From positions 1-64,000 of the forward strand of contig NZ_BOOJ01000029.1 of the NCBI RefSeq assembly GCF_016863175.1: a DNA stretch of 64,000 bases, in the 5' to 3' direction. The position numbers and the translations under genes are program-made. Below the pieces are notes generated by a model. The model was not told the DNA's origin, made no database searches, and saw nothing but the letters and a program-made list of their open reading frames with translations. The DNA is from Paraplanobispora siamensis (GTDB taxonomy: Bacteria; Actinomycetota; Actinomycetes; Streptosporangiales; Streptosporangiaceae). Positions 45,012 through 53,964 of the stretch are shown in pieces; the stretch's first letter is position 1, and each line of letters starts with the position of its first letter.

Positions 45012-46453
45012 GGGGCCGCCGTTCCCTGCGCGCGCGGCTGACCCTGCTGGTCGCGGTGGCGGTGGCGGCGGCCATCGCGGTGTGCGCGGGGGCCTGCTGG
45101 TTCATCGTGCGCACGGCGCTGCTGAACCAGGTCGACCGTTCCCTCAGCGGGCCGGGACCGCGGGGCGACGGCTGGGTCGCCTTCTGTGAGAGCAACGCCG
45201 CGGCGGGGGACGACTTCCTGCGCGGAGGCGCGCGCCGGTTCCCGCCCCACGTGCCGCCGATCCAGGTGGTCGACGCGCAGGGCGGGGTGTGCTCCCTCGG
45301 TGACGGCGCCGTCGAGGTCGTCCCGGCGGACCTCGCCCTGCGGAACGCGCCGGTCGGCACGGAGCGGCTCCGGGACGGGGTGACCACGGACGGGGCCGAG
45401 GTGCGGGTGCTGACCCGCACCATCGGCGGCGGGCGCGTGGTGATGGAGGCCCGCAGGCTGGGCGAGTTCCAGTCCACGCTGACCACGCTCGCCGTGATCC
45501 TGGCCGGGGTCGCCGGGTTCGGCGTGGTGGGCGCCGCGACCGCCGGCAGGATCATCGCCCGTACGGCGCTGCGGCCGGTCGAGCGCCTGACCGGGGCGGT
45601 GGAGCACATCGCCAGGACCGAGGACCTCGACACCAGGATCCCGGTCGAGGGCACCGACGAGCTGGCCCGGCTCGGCAGCTCCTTCAACGCGATGACCGCC
45701 GCGCTGGCCGGGTCCCGCGAGCGGCAGCGGCGGCTGGTCGCCGACGCCGGGCACGAGCTGCGCACCCCGCTGACCAGCCTGCGGACGAACGTCGACCTGC
45801 TGCTGCGCAGCGAGAACACCGGCCGCCCGCTGGCGCCGGAGACGCGGCACCGGCTGCTGGGCAGCCTCAAGGCCCAGTTCGAGGAGATGTCCACCCTGAT
45901 CGGGGACCTGCTCCAGCTCTCCCGCTCCGCCGGGGAGCACGAGCCGTACGTCGAGGTGGCCTTCCACGGGGTGGTCGAGTCGGCGGTGGACCGGGCCCGG
46001 CTGCGCGCCGGGGACATCCCGATCGAGGTCGACATCGAGCCGTGGTACGTCCGGGGCGACCGGGCGGCGCTGCAACGCGCCGTGGTCAACCTGCTGGACA
46101 ACGCGGTGAAGTTCTCCGGGGCGCCGGCGGAGGGGCGGGCGGCCGGTGACGCGGAGGCCGGCGGACCGGTGGCGGCGGGACCGGTGGAGGTACGGCTGCG
46201 CGGCGGCGAGCTGACCGTGCGCGACCACGGTCCCGGAATCGCGCAGGAGGACCTGGCCTACGTCTTCGACCGGTTCTGGCGCTCGTCCTCGGCGCGCAGC
46301 ATGCCGGGCTCCGGACTGGGCCTGGCCATCGTGGCGCAGGCCGTACGGGACGCCGGGGGAGAGGTCGTCCTGGAGAACGCCGACGGCGGCGGGGCCCTGG
46401 CCCGGCTGCGCCTTCCCGGCTCTCCCGCGCCGGAGGGGACCGCCGGGCGCTGA
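45008..46453 (+). CDS. Sensor histidine kinase
   Basis: A 481-aa protein with two membrane helices flanking an extracellular domain (about 35-155), a HAMP, the dimerisation/His box ADAGHELRTPLTSL and an ATPase domain (NLLDNAVKFS, VRDHGPGI, GSGLGLAI). It phosphorylates the response regulator encoded just before it; GTG start overlaps the regulator stop. The glycosyltransferase genes downstream are likely targets (envelope modification), by position only. A strong terminator follows. Confidence 0.93.
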   Translation: MRGRRSLRARLTLLVAVAVAAAIAVCAGACWFIVRTALLNQVDRSLSGPGPRGDGWVAFCESNAAAGDDFLRGGARRFPPHVPPIQVVDAQGGVCSLGDGAVEVVPADLALRNAPVGTERLRDGVTTDGAEVRVLTRTIGGGRVVMEARRLGEFQSTLTTLAVILAGVAGFGVVGAATAGRIIARTALRPVERLTGAVEHIARTEDLDTRIPVEGTDELARLGSSFNAMTAALAGSRERQRRLVADAGHELRTPLTSLRTNVDLLLRSENTGRPLAPETRHRLLGSLKAQFEEMSTLIGDLLQLSRSAGEHEPYVEVAFHGVVESAVDRARLRAGDIPIEVDIEPWYVRGDRAALQRAVVNLLDNAVKFSGAPAEGRAAGDAEAGGPVAAGPVEVRLRGGELTVRDHGPGIAQEDLAYVFDRFWRSSSARSMPGSGLGLAIVAQAVRDAGGEVVLENADGGGALARLRLPGSPAPEGTAGR

Positions 46454-46460
46454 CCTGGCA

Positions 46461-46501
46461 CGCCCGGCGGGCGTCCGCGGTGCGAGGGCGCCCGCCGGGC
46501 G
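46461..46501 (+). terminator. Intrinsic-type hairpin after the histidine kinase
   Basis: CGCCCGGCGGGCG (46461-46473) and its exact complement (46489-46501), loop of 15 bases. It is followed by CAAGTCATTTACAAG and no U-tract. Confidence 0.75.
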
Positions 46502-46519
46502 CCCGCAAGTCATTTACAA

Positions 46520-46531
46520 GATCAATTGATC
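46520..46531. promoter_or_regulatory. Palindrome upstream of the glycosyltransferase operon
   Basis: GATCAATTGATC, a perfect 12-bp palindrome in an AT-rich patch, about 80 bp before the GT2-GtrA start. Possible operator. Confidence 0.4.
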
Positions 46532-46612
46532 ATGCTGTGGACCGTCGTTTTTCTCACCCCGCATTAATGATCGCCTCAGGAACGCCCAAGACCGGTCGCC
46601 GAGCCTGAGGCC

Positions 46613-47842
46613 ATGACAGAGCAGAGCCACGATCCACGGGGGGGCAGCATGACCCAGCTGACGGCGCCGGTACGCACCCGGCTGGTGGAGATCGTCGTTC
46701 CCGTGTACAACGAGCAGCGGGTGCTCGCCGAGAGCGTCCGCCGCCTGCACTCCTATCTCACCGCCACCTTCCCCTACGGCTTCCGCATCACGATCGCCGA
46801 CAACGCCAGCACCGACCGGACCTGGCCGATCGCGGTCGACCTGAGCCGGGAGCTGCCGCACGTGCGGGCCGTGCACCTGGACGCCAAGGGCCGGGGACGG
46901 GCGTTGCGGCGGGTGTGGTCCGAGAGCGACGCCGACGTGGTCGGCTACATGGACGTGGACCTGTCCACCGATCTGGACGCCTTCCTTCCGCTGGTGGCCC
47001 CGCTGCTGTCGGGCCACAGCGACCTGGCGATCGGCACCCGCCTGTCCCGGGGCTCGAACGTGGTGCGCGGGCCGAAGCGGGAGTTCATCTCGCGCTCGTA
47101 CAACCTGCTGCTGCGCGGGGCGATGGGCGCGGGCTTCTCCGACGCCCAGTGCGGCTTCAAGGCGGTCCGCACCGAGATCGCCCAGGCGCTGCTGCCGGCG
47201 GTCGAGGACGAGGAGTGGTTCTTCGACACCGAGCTGCTGCTGCTGGCCGAGCGGCACGGGCTGCGCATCCACGAGGTCCCGGTGGACTGGGTGGACGACC
47301 CCGACAGCCGGGTGGACATCGTCAAGACCATCAAGGACGACCTGAAGGGCATGGCCCGCGTGGCGCGCAGGACCCTGTCCGGCCCGGCCGGCATCCCGGT
47401 CCCGCCCCGGGTCCGCGACGCCGGTCTCCCCAGGGGCCTGGCCCGCCAGCTGCCCGTCTTCGCCGTCATCGGCGTAATCAGCACGCTGGCCCACCTCGGC
47501 CTGTTCGTGCTCCTGCGGACGCTGGTGCCCTCGGTGGCGGCCAACGGCCTGGCCCTGTTCGTCACCGCCGTCGCCAACACCGCGGCCAACCGCCGCTTCA
47601 CCTTCGGCGTCACCGGCCGGGCCGGGGCCCTGCGCCAGCAGCTCGAGGGCGGCCTGGCCTTCGTCATCGGCCTGGTGCTGAGCACCGGCGGCCTGGCCGT
47701 GCTGACCGCACTGGCCCCGGGGGCCTCCACCGCCGCCGAGGTCGCCGCGGTGATCGCCGCCAACGCCCTGGCCACCCTGGTCCGCTTCTTCCTGCTGCGC
47801 GCGTGGGTCTTCAACCCGCGCCGGGTGGAGGCCGCGCGATGA
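46613..47842 (+). CDS. GT2 glycosyltransferase fused to GtrA-like membrane domain
   Basis: A 409-aa protein. The N-terminal GT2 (dolichyl-phosphate-mannose-synthase-like; VVPVYNEQRVL, metal-binding MDVDLSTD, DAQCGFKAVR) makes a polyprenyl-phosphate sugar. Four C-terminal membrane helices of the GtrA type (about 275-400) may flip it. Start 46613 or, with a better ribosome site, 46649. Its stop overlaps the downstream GT39-type gene (ATGA), so the two work together: lipid-linked donor made here, transferred by the next enzyme. Confidence 0.88.
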   Translation: MTEQSHDPRGGSMTQLTAPVRTRLVEIVVPVYNEQRVLAESVRRLHSYLTATFPYGFRITIADNASTDRTWPIAVDLSRELPHVRAVHLDAKGRGRALRRVWSESDADVVGYMDVDLSTDLDAFLPLVAPLLSGHSDLAIGTRLSRGSNVVRGPKREFISRSYNLLLRGAMGAGFSDAQCGFKAVRTEIAQALLPAVEDEEWFFDTELLLLAERHGLRIHEVPVDWVDDPDSRVDIVKTIKDDLKGMARVARRTLSGPAGIPVPPRVRDAGLPRGLARQLPVFAVIGVISTLAHLGLFVLLRTLVPSVAANGLALFVTAVANTAANRRFTFGVTGRAGALRQQLEGGLAFVIGLVLSTGGLAVLTALAPGASTAAEVAAVIAANALATLVRFFLLRAWVFNPRRVEAAR

Positions 47843-49914
47843 CCGCCGCCACCGTCACCCGGCGTGCGGTCCCGCCCGCGCGCTCCCGGCGGGCCGCCCC
47901 CCGCTGGGCCCCTCCCGCCTTCTGGTCCGTGCTCGCCCTGGCGACCGTCCTGCACGTGTGGGCGCTGGGCCGCAACGGCGACGCCAACTCCTACTACGCC
48001 GCGGCCATCCTGTCCGGCACGCAGAGCTGGAAGGCGTTCTTCTTCGGCGCCCTGGACGCCGGGTCGTTCATCACCGTGGACAAGCCGCCGTTCGCCCTGT
48101 GGGTGATGGGACTGTCGGCGAGGATCTTCGGGTACGGGACGTGGAGCATGCTCCTGCCCCAGGCGGCCGCGGGCGTCGCGGCCGTCGCCGCGGTCCACTC
48201 GGCCGTGCGGCGCTCGCTGTCCGGTACGGCGGGCCACGCGGCGGCGCTGGTCGCCGCGCTGGTGATGACGCTGACCCCGATCACGGTCGCCATCAACCGG
48301 GACAACAACCCCGACACCGTCCTGGTCCTGCTTCTGGTGCTGGCCGGATGGTTCTGCCTGGAGGCCGTGCGCGACGGCAGGACGCGGACCCTGGTCTTCT
48401 CGGCGGTCCTGGTCGGCCTGGCCTTCAACACCAAGATGCTCCAGGCCTACCTGGTGGTCCCCGCCTTCGCCGCGGTCTACCTGGTGGCGGCCCCGGGCAC
48501 GGTGCCGCGGCGTCTCGGCCGGCTGCTCGCGGCGGGCGCGGCCCTGGTGGTCTCCAGCGGCTGGTGGATGCTGATCGTCGACCTGTGGCCCGCGGCCGAC
48601 CGTCCCTACATCGGGGGCAGCACCGACAACTCCGTCTGGGACCTGGTGATCGGCTACAACGGCCTGGGCCGGATCTTCGGCGGAGAGGGCCGCGGGGGCG
48701 GCGGAGGCGGCGGCTTCGGCGGCGAGCCGGGCGCGGGACGGCTGTTCAACGACGTCATGGCCGGGCAGATCTCGTGGCTGCTGCCCTTCGCGGTCCTTGC
48801 CCTGGTCTGCGGCCTGATCCTGGCCACCCGCCGGGCCGCGCGGGCGGCGGCGCCGTCCGGAGGAGAGGCGGTTCCGCAGACGGCGCCGTCCGCGGTGCGG
48901 GCGCCGGCCGTACGCGAGGACCTTCCCGGGGCCCGCGCGGCCCTGATCATGTGGGGCGGCTGGCTGGCCGTCCACTACGCGGTGTTCAGCTTCTCCGGCG
49001 GCACCTTCCACCCGTACTACTCCACCGCGATGGCCCCGGCCGTCGCGGCCCTGACCGGTCTGGGCGGGGTGCTGATGTGGCGGGCCCACCGGCGCTCGCG
49101 CGCCTGGGCCTGGGCGTTGCCGGTGGGGATCGCGGTGACCGGGGCGTGGGCGTTCACGGTGCTGCGCCGTACCCCCGACTTCGTGCCCTGGCTGGCGTGG
49201 ACGGTGGCGGGGCTGACCGCGGTCGCCGCGGCCGGGCTGCTGCTGGCCCGGATGGGCCGGCGCCTGCGGCTGCGGGTCGCCGCCGTCGCACTGGTGGCCG
49301 GGCTGTTCGCGGGCCTGGCCGGTCCGGCCGCCTACGCCGTGACCCCGCTGGGCTCGGCCGTCAACGGCACCAACCCCACCGCGGGTCCCGCGGGCAGCGG
49401 CGGCTTCGGCGGGCCCGGGGGCATGCGGATGCCCGGCGGGACGCGCGAGGGCTTCCCCGGTGGAACACGTGAGGGCTTCCCCGGCGGGATGCCGCCCGGC
49501 GACGCCGCGGAGGGGCCGCCGGGTGACGCCGGGGGCGGCATGCGGGGCGGACCCGGCGGGAACGTGAGCCGGCAGATGATCGAGTACCTGCGGAGGAACC
49601 GGGGCGGCGCGAGCTGGCTGGTCGCGGTGAGCAGCGCGCAGAGCGCGTCGTCGATCATCCTGTCGACCGGTCAGCCGGTCATCGCGATGGGCGGCTTCAC
49701 CGGCAGCGACCCGGCCATGACCGTGGACCGGCTCAAGGAATTCGTCTCCTCCGGCCGGCTCGCCTACCTGATGCTCGGCGGGGGCCGGGGCGGGCCCGGC
49801 GGAGGCGGCGGCTCCGAGGTGAACACGTGGGTGCAGGCCAACTGCACCGTGGTCGCCCCGTCGGAGTACGGCGGGCAGGAGAGCGAGCAGTCCTCCCTCC
49901 ACCGCTGCGGCTGA
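47839..49914 (+). CDS. GT39/ArnT-type membrane glycosyltransferase
   Basis: A 691-aa protein with about 11-13 membrane helices. Extracytoplasmic loops carry conserved acidic residues (GRNGDANSYYAA, FITVDKPPFALWVMG), as in ArnT/PMT enzymes that move a sugar from a lipid-phosphate donor to an acceptor. Two glycine-rich inserts are present: one near 285-305 with GGGGGGG runs, one near 515-570 with a duplicated GGTREGFP. The final ~150 residues form a soluble extracellular domain. ATG overlaps the GT2-GtrA stop. Acceptor unknown (cell-wall polymer or lipid). Confidence 0.88.
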   Translation: MTAATVTRRAVPPARSRRAAPRWAPPAFWSVLALATVLHVWALGRNGDANSYYAAAILSGTQSWKAFFFGALDAGSFITVDKPPFALWVMGLSARIFGYGTWSMLLPQAAAGVAAVAAVHSAVRRSLSGTAGHAAALVAALVMTLTPITVAINRDNNPDTVLVLLLVLAGWFCLEAVRDGRTRTLVFSAVLVGLAFNTKMLQAYLVVPAFAAVYLVAAPGTVPRRLGRLLAAGAALVVSSGWWMLIVDLWPAADRPYIGGSTDNSVWDLVIGYNGLGRIFGGEGRGGGGGGGFGGEPGAGRLFNDVMAGQISWLLPFAVLALVCGLILATRRAARAAAPSGGEAVPQTAPSAVRAPAVREDLPGARAALIMWGGWLAVHYAVFSFSGGTFHPYYSTAMAPAVAALTGLGGVLMWRAHRRSRAWAWALPVGIAVTGAWAFTVLRRTPDFVPWLAWTVAGLTAVAAAGLLLARMGRRLRLRVAAVALVAGLFAGLAGPAAYAVTPLGSAVNGTNPTAGPAGSGGFGGPGGMRMPGGTREGFPGGTREGFPGGMPPGDAAEGPPGDAGGGMRGGPGGNVSRQMIEYLRRNRGGASWLVAVSSAQSASSIILSTGQPVIAMGGFTGSDPAMTVDRLKEFVSSGRLAYLMLGGGRGGPGGGGGSEVNTWVQANCTVVAPSEYGGQESEQSSLHRCG

Positions 49915-50069
49915 ACGCCGGGGAGGCCGGCGGGCACGGGTCCCGTCGGCTCTCTTCCGGCCCGTCCTCCGCACCCCGTCTCCCGTTCCCTTCTGTCCCC
50001 GGCGTCCCTCGCCGATGACCGGATCACAGAGAACGGGGGCGGACAGGCGTGCTGCTGTAGTCTTGCGCC

Positions 50070-50717
50070 GTGCACAGCGGAGGAGGAGCGCGCGGCAGCC
50101 GCGCCGACCAGGCAGACCAGCGGCGGGCCGAACTGCTCGAAGCCGCTCGGAAGGTGGTTCTGGAGCGAGGGCTGGCCAGCACCCGCGTGGCCGACATCGC
50201 CAAGGCGACCAACGTGAGCGGCGGGCTGATCCACTATCACTTCGCCACCAAGGACGATCTCATCACCGAGATGCTCCGCAGCACGAGCGAGGCGGAGATC
50301 CAGCGGCTGCGGGAGATCGCCGACGGCCCCGAGAGCGCGGTGGAGCGGCTGGACCACATCCTGCGCGTGTGCATCCCCGCCTCCCGGGACGACCAGGGCT
50401 GGATCCTCTGGCTCGACGCCTGGGCGGTCGGGATGCGCGAGGAGCACGTGCGGACCATCCTGCTGCAGTTCGAGGGCGCCTGGATCGACGTCCTCAGGGA
50501 CGTGATCGCCCACGGCGTGGTCCTGGGCGAGTTCGTCTGCGACGATCCGCAGGGCGCGGCCGAGCGTCTCGACGGCATGCTCGACGGCCTGGCCATCCGC
50601 TACACCCTGGACGCCGGGAACATGTCCCGGGCCCGCCTCCTGGAACACGCCCGCGTCGCCGCGGCGCGGGAGGTGGGGCTGGAGCGTTCCGCGTTCCCCA
50701 TCGAGACCGCCCCCTGA
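50070..50717 (+). CDS. TetR-family regulator (BetI-like)
   Basis: A 215-aa protein with the DNA-binding domain RAELLEAARKVVLERGLAS to SGGLIHYHFATKDDLI and a BetI-type C-terminal domain (WILWLDAWAVGMREE). The GTG lies six bases after a TAGTCT -10-like hexamer, suggesting a leaderless mRNA. No divergent gene is adjacent, so the target is unclear. Confidence 0.88.
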   Translation: MHSGGGARGSRADQADQRRAELLEAARKVVLERGLASTRVADIAKATNVSGGLIHYHFATKDDLITEMLRSTSEAEIQRLREIADGPESAVERLDHILRVCIPASRDDQGWILWLDAWAVGMREEHVRTILLQFEGAWIDVLRDVIAHGVVLGEFVCDDPQGAAERLDGMLDGLAIRYTLDAGNMSRARLLEHARVAAAREVGLERSAFPIETAP

Positions 50718-50807
50718 GCGCCGCGTTTTTCCGCGAGGCCGTTCGCTGAGCGCCGGACGCCCCCGCGAGCCTCTCCTGAGCACCGGCGTTCCCCGCGGGC
50801 CGTTTCC
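50715..50807. repeat. ~31-bp tandem repeat starting at a stop codon
   Basis: Three degenerate units at 50715 (including the TGA of the TetR gene), 50747 and 50777. Each starts TGAGC(G/A)CCG and contains a CCGCG(A/G)G core. It fills the gap to the convergent protease gene. Confidence 0.65.
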
Positions 50808-50837
50808 GGCGGCCTCGCGGGGACGCGCGGCGTGGTC

Positions 50838-52166
50838 TCAGCGCCCGGTCCTGTCCTTGCCCGCGGCGATGGCCTTGCGCGAGTCGGCGATGTAGCCGGC
50901 GACGTACGGGTGGGCCGGATACAGCGCGTGCACCTTGCGGAACTTGGGCAGGGCCGCCCGATAGCGGTGGGCGAAGAAGTCGTCGAGCGCGGAGTCGTAG
51001 ACCCGGCTGGTCAGTGATTGGCGCGCCGTCACCCCGGCGGCGGCCAGCCGCTTCCTGACGATGTTCACCGGCAGGATGAAGCTGTGGTTCTCGGTGACGC
51101 CGCCGTCGGGCTCCGGTGAGCCCGCGATCAGCATCCCGACGACCTTGCCCTCCCTGCTGAACACCGGCCCGCCCGAGTTGCCCTTGTACGACGGCGCCTG
51201 TGCCTGGATGTATGGAACGTTCCAAACCGTGGTCCGTTTGGCGTTGTACGCCCCCTCGGTCAGCGCCGGGTAGAGCTTCGAGCGCAGGTCGAAGACCGTG
51301 CTGCTGGTGATGAGCCCGGGGAAGCCGTTGATGTAGAGGGTGTCGCCCACGCGGACGTCGGTGTCCCGGCCCAGCGGCACGGTGGGCAGGTTCCTGGCGC
51401 CGGCCAGCTTCAGCAGCGCGAAGTCCTCACCCGGATAGTCCCGGCCCCGGGCGACCAGCTTCAGCGGCCTGATCTTGGCCGTCCTGTCCATCCCGCCGCC
51501 GGGCAGGGGGCTGACCAGGGAGATGTACCTCTTCAGGCCGGTCACCCGCATGTGCTTGACGTTGAACCTGTCGAACATGTTCCTGGTGAGCCTGATCAGC
51601 TCGTCGTCGGCCTGGGCGACCTGCGAGATCTCCTTCAGGAAGGTCCTGACGTCGCCGTCACCGATCTTCGGCAGGGCCTTGCCGGCGAAGCCCTGCCGGA
51701 GTGCGGCCTTGGGCGAGCCGACGCAGTGCGACCCTGTCACCATGTACCCGTCCGAGGTGATCCACCATCCGGTGCAGAACCCCCCGTAACCCGAGCGGAC
51801 CCTGCGGTCGTCGCCCGCGGGCCGCAGATAGCGGTCGACGTCCGCGGCGGCCTTGCGGAGCACCCACTTCATCTGGCTCTGCCGGTCGCCGGGGATGCGC
51901 TTGGCCTTGGCGTGCCGTTCGGCCTGCGCCTGCAGGGCGGCGAACGTCCTGCGCGGCCCGGCCCGGGGCACGACCACGGTGGCCGTGTAGTCCAGCGCGA
52001 TCAGCTGGACGGCGGGATCGCTCTCGGCCGCCAGCCTGGTGCCGACCGCCACGTCGCCCGGCGGCGCCCCGGCCGCCAGGGCCTCGCCGGCGACGAGCCC
52101 GGGTGAGATCACGACGCCGGTCACGGCGAGCCCCGCCGCGAGCCTGCGCCGAAGTGAGTTCCCCAT
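50838..52166 (-). CDS. Secreted trypsin-like serine protease
   Basis: A 442-aa protein with signal peptide (ALAAG about residue 33). Chymotrypsin-fold domain: His in VTGSHCVG, Asp in GEDFALLKL, Ser in GNSGGPVFSREG. The C-terminal ~60 residues (ALDDFFAHRYRAALPKFRKV) look like one TPR-type hairpin. The ATG at 52166 follows GGGAGGGAAGG. An inserted region between His and Asp (QADDELIRLTRNMFDRFNVK) is longer than in trypsin. Exported, possibly wall-associated. Confidence 0.88.
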   Translation of the reverse strand: MGNSLRRRLAAGLAVTGVVISPGLVAGEALAAGAPPGDVAVGTRLAAESDPAVQLIALDYTATVVVPRAGPRRTFAALQAQAERHAKAKRIPGDRQSQMKWVLRKAAADVDRYLRPAGDDRRVRSGYGGFCTGWWITSDGYMVTGSHCVGSPKAALRQGFAGKALPKIGDGDVRTFLKEISQVAQADDELIRLTRNMFDRFNVKHMRVTGLKRYISLVSPLPGGGMDRTAKIRPLKLVARGRDYPGEDFALLKLAGARNLPTVPLGRDTDVRVGDTLYINGFPGLITSSTVFDLRSKLYPALTEGAYNAKRTTVWNVPYIQAQAPSYKGNSGGPVFSREGKVVGMLIAGSPEPDGGVTENHSFILPVNIVRKRLAAAGVTARQSLTSRVYDSALDDFFAHRYRAALPKFRKVHALYPAHPYVAGYIADSRKAIAAGKDRTGR

Positions 52167-52270
52167 ACCTTCCCTCCCCTGTGGTATAGGCGGGAGGGTG
52201 CGCCGCGTCACTAGAGCGCGGCTTGCAGCCGGGTTGACGTTCCAGCTCACCGCGGGCCCGCGGCGCGGTG

Positions 52271-52287
52271 GATCTCTGCGAGAGATC
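52271..52287. promoter_or_regulatory. Inverted repeat upstream of the protease gene
   Basis: GATCTCT-GCG-AGAGATC, perfect 7-bp arms. It lies between the 86-aa gene end and the protease start, so it could be an operator or terminator. Confidence 0.4.
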
Positions 52288-52322
52288 TTGCAGGTCGCGG
52301 GCGTTCGCCGGGGCGGCCGGGG

Positions 52323-52583
52323 TCAGGCGGGCAGGGCCGCCAGCAGGAAGGCCAGACGGGCCGCGGCGTCCTCGATGTTGTCGGCGGTGCCGAGCCGGTA
52401 GCCCCAGGAGGTGATGAAGCCGCCGTCCGGGGAGCAGGTCACCGTCTCCATGAGGGTGTCGCTGAAGCGGTTGCGGACGCACACGTATGCCGGATCACCG
52501 AGCGACACGCTCTGCAGGGACAGGTCGGCATGCGAACGGATCGCCGTGGCGAACTTCTCAAGACAGGACAGCGTGTCGAGCAT
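52323..52583 (-). CDS. Small protein of the XRE-DUF5753 locus
   Basis: An 86-aa protein of no recognised family. It starts MLDTLSCLEKFA and has a WGYRLGTADNIEDAAARLAF ending. A GGAGGTG precedes the ATG. It lies 45 bp downstream of the XRE regulator on the same strand. Small genes beside XRE-DUF5753 regulators are a common actinomycete arrangement, some acting as antagonist or partner proteins. Confidence 0.7.
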   Translation of the reverse strand: MLDTLSCLEKFATAIRSHADLSLQSVSLGDPAYVCVRNRFSDTLMETVTCSPDGGFITSWGYRLGTADNIEDAAARLAFLLAALPA

Positions 52584-52628
52584 CGTGCTTCACCTCCGTC
52601 TTGCTGAGGATTGCACGATCTTGGGAGG

Positions 52629-53501
52629 TTAATCAAGCAATTGCGGTGACTGATTGGCGGATTGTCGCGCGAAATCATCGAGGACCCGCATGATGACCAG
52701 CCTGGCGTCCTCCCGGAAGGCCGCGATCTCGCAGAACTCGTCGAAAGTGCGCTCGTAGAAGGCGATGTCCTCGGGGTCGCGCAGGATCAGGTCCCTGGTC
52801 CTGGTCGGCACCGCGACGTGGTCCTGGTCGTAGATCCAGAACCCGTTGAGCAGCGCGGAGGGCAGGGGCGCCTCGAAGGGCACCACGCCGAACTCCACGT
52901 TGGGCAGCGCGGTCACCGCGAGCAGCCGGTCGAGCTGGCCGCGCATCACGTCCAGCGGGGCCAGCCGATAGCGCAGCACCGCCTCAGGCAGGATGAAGCG
53001 GAAGCGCTTGCTCTGGTCGTAGAGGATCTCCTGGCGCTGCATGCGCACCCGGATCGCCGCGTCGATCTCGTCGGGCGCGTTGTAGAGACGCTTGATCCTG
53101 GTGAAGATGCTGCGGGCGTACTCGGTGGTCTGCAGCAGGCCGATGACCACGCCCGGCTCGAAGACCCGGAAGGTGGTCGTGCGCGCCTCCAGGTCGCGGA
53201 TGTCCTCCTGGAGGGCGGCCAGGCCGCTGCGGTGCCGCTGCCGCCAGGAGTCCTGGCGTTCGAGCAGGCCGTTGGCCTGCTCGATCAGCTCGTCCACGAC
53301 CTCGGGCGCGGCCTGTACGGCACGCGCCCACATGGTGACGTCGTCCTCGGTGGCGGTCTGGCGGGCGTTCTCGATCCGGGAGATCTTCGAGGGCTGCCAC
53401 CTCAGGCGCTCGGCGAGTTCCTTGCCCGACAGGCCCGCGGTTTCCCGCAATTGCCGGAGCTGCGCCCCCAGCTCGACCCGGGCCTGCTGGAACCCACTCA
53501 T
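52629..53501 (-). CDS. XRE regulator with DUF5753 C-terminal domain
   Basis: A 290-aa protein. N-terminal helix-turn-helix (LRQLRETAGLSGKELAERL, SKISRIENARQ) is followed by the long DUF5753 domain (VFEPGVVIGLLQTTEYARSI; VRMQRQEIL; VEFGVVPFEAPLPS). ATG 53501 follows GGGAGGT. This family includes WhiJ-like developmental regulators of actinomycetes. A 17-bp palindrome lies about 83 bp upstream. Confidence 0.93.
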   Translation of the reverse strand: MSGFQQARVELGAQLRQLRETAGLSGKELAERLRWQPSKISRIENARQTATEDDVTMWARAVQAAPEVVDELIEQANGLLERQDSWRQRHRSGLAALQEDIRDLEARTTTFRVFEPGVVIGLLQTTEYARSIFTRIKRLYNAPDEIDAAIRVRMQRQEILYDQSKRFRFILPEAVLRYRLAPLDVMRGQLDRLLAVTALPNVEFGVVPFEAPLPSALLNGFWIYDQDHVAVPTRTRDLILRDPEDIAFYERTFDEFCEIAAFREDARLVIMRVLDDFARQSANQSPQLLD

Positions 53502-53583
53502 GAGACCTCCCGTACGGTGCCGCACGAGGGTAGACCCGGCGGTACGGAAGGTGCCATAGGGGCGGTTCCAATTGTGATCAACA

Positions 53584-53600
53584 GGTGACCCGGGGTCACC
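53584..53600. promoter_or_regulatory. Palindrome upstream of the XRE-DUF5753 gene
   Basis: GGTGACC-CGG-GGTCACC, perfect 7-bp arms. It lies between the 68-aa gene stop and the XRE gene start; operator or terminator. Confidence 0.5.
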
Positions 53601-53621
53601 CGCAGGGGCGTCCCGCGGGTG

Positions 53622-53828
53622 TCAGGAGAGCACCTTGCGGGCGATGTCGACCAGCAGTTCCCGCGGGACCTCGACGGCGGTCTCGCCGTCCAGGACGTGC
53701 CGCAGATCGGCCAGGGCGGCGGCGTCGGTGACGTGCAGCCCCTGGACGACGATGGTGCCCCGGTCGGTCTCGTAGAGGGAGGGGCAGGCCCCCGCCTCCG
53801 AGGTGGAGCCGAGAAAACGCAAACGCAT
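53622..53828 (-). CDS. Small protein upstream of the XRE-DUF5753 gene
   Basis: A 68-aa protein: MRLRFLGSTSEAGACPSLYE to VEVPRELLVDIARKVLS, with one Cys. Similar ~70-aa proteins with this start commonly flank XRE-DUF5753 regulators in actinomycetes. ATG 53828 is chosen for GAAGGA nine bases upstream. On the same strand as the XRE gene, 120 bp before it. Confidence 0.75.
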   Translation of the reverse strand: MRLRFLGSTSEAGACPSLYETDRGTIVVQGLHVTDAAALADLRHVLDGETAVEVPRELLVDIARKVLS

Positions 53829-53857
53829 GACTGTGTCCTTCCCCGAGCCAGCCTCAC

Positions 53858-53875
53858 ATTGCAATTGCGCGCAAT
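53858..53875. promoter_or_regulatory. Overlapping palindromes before the 68-aa gene
   Basis: ATTGCAAT (53858-53865) overlaps ATTGCGCGCAAT (53864-53875), about 30-47 bp before the ATG on the minus strand. Likely operator. Confidence 0.5.
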
Positions 53876-53964
53876 CCTAGAGCCTGGAAGATCAGGACAG
53901 TCATAAATCCCGAAATTTCCCCCACCATTCACTACATGCGGCCACCGGTGTCAGTTCGTCAGCA

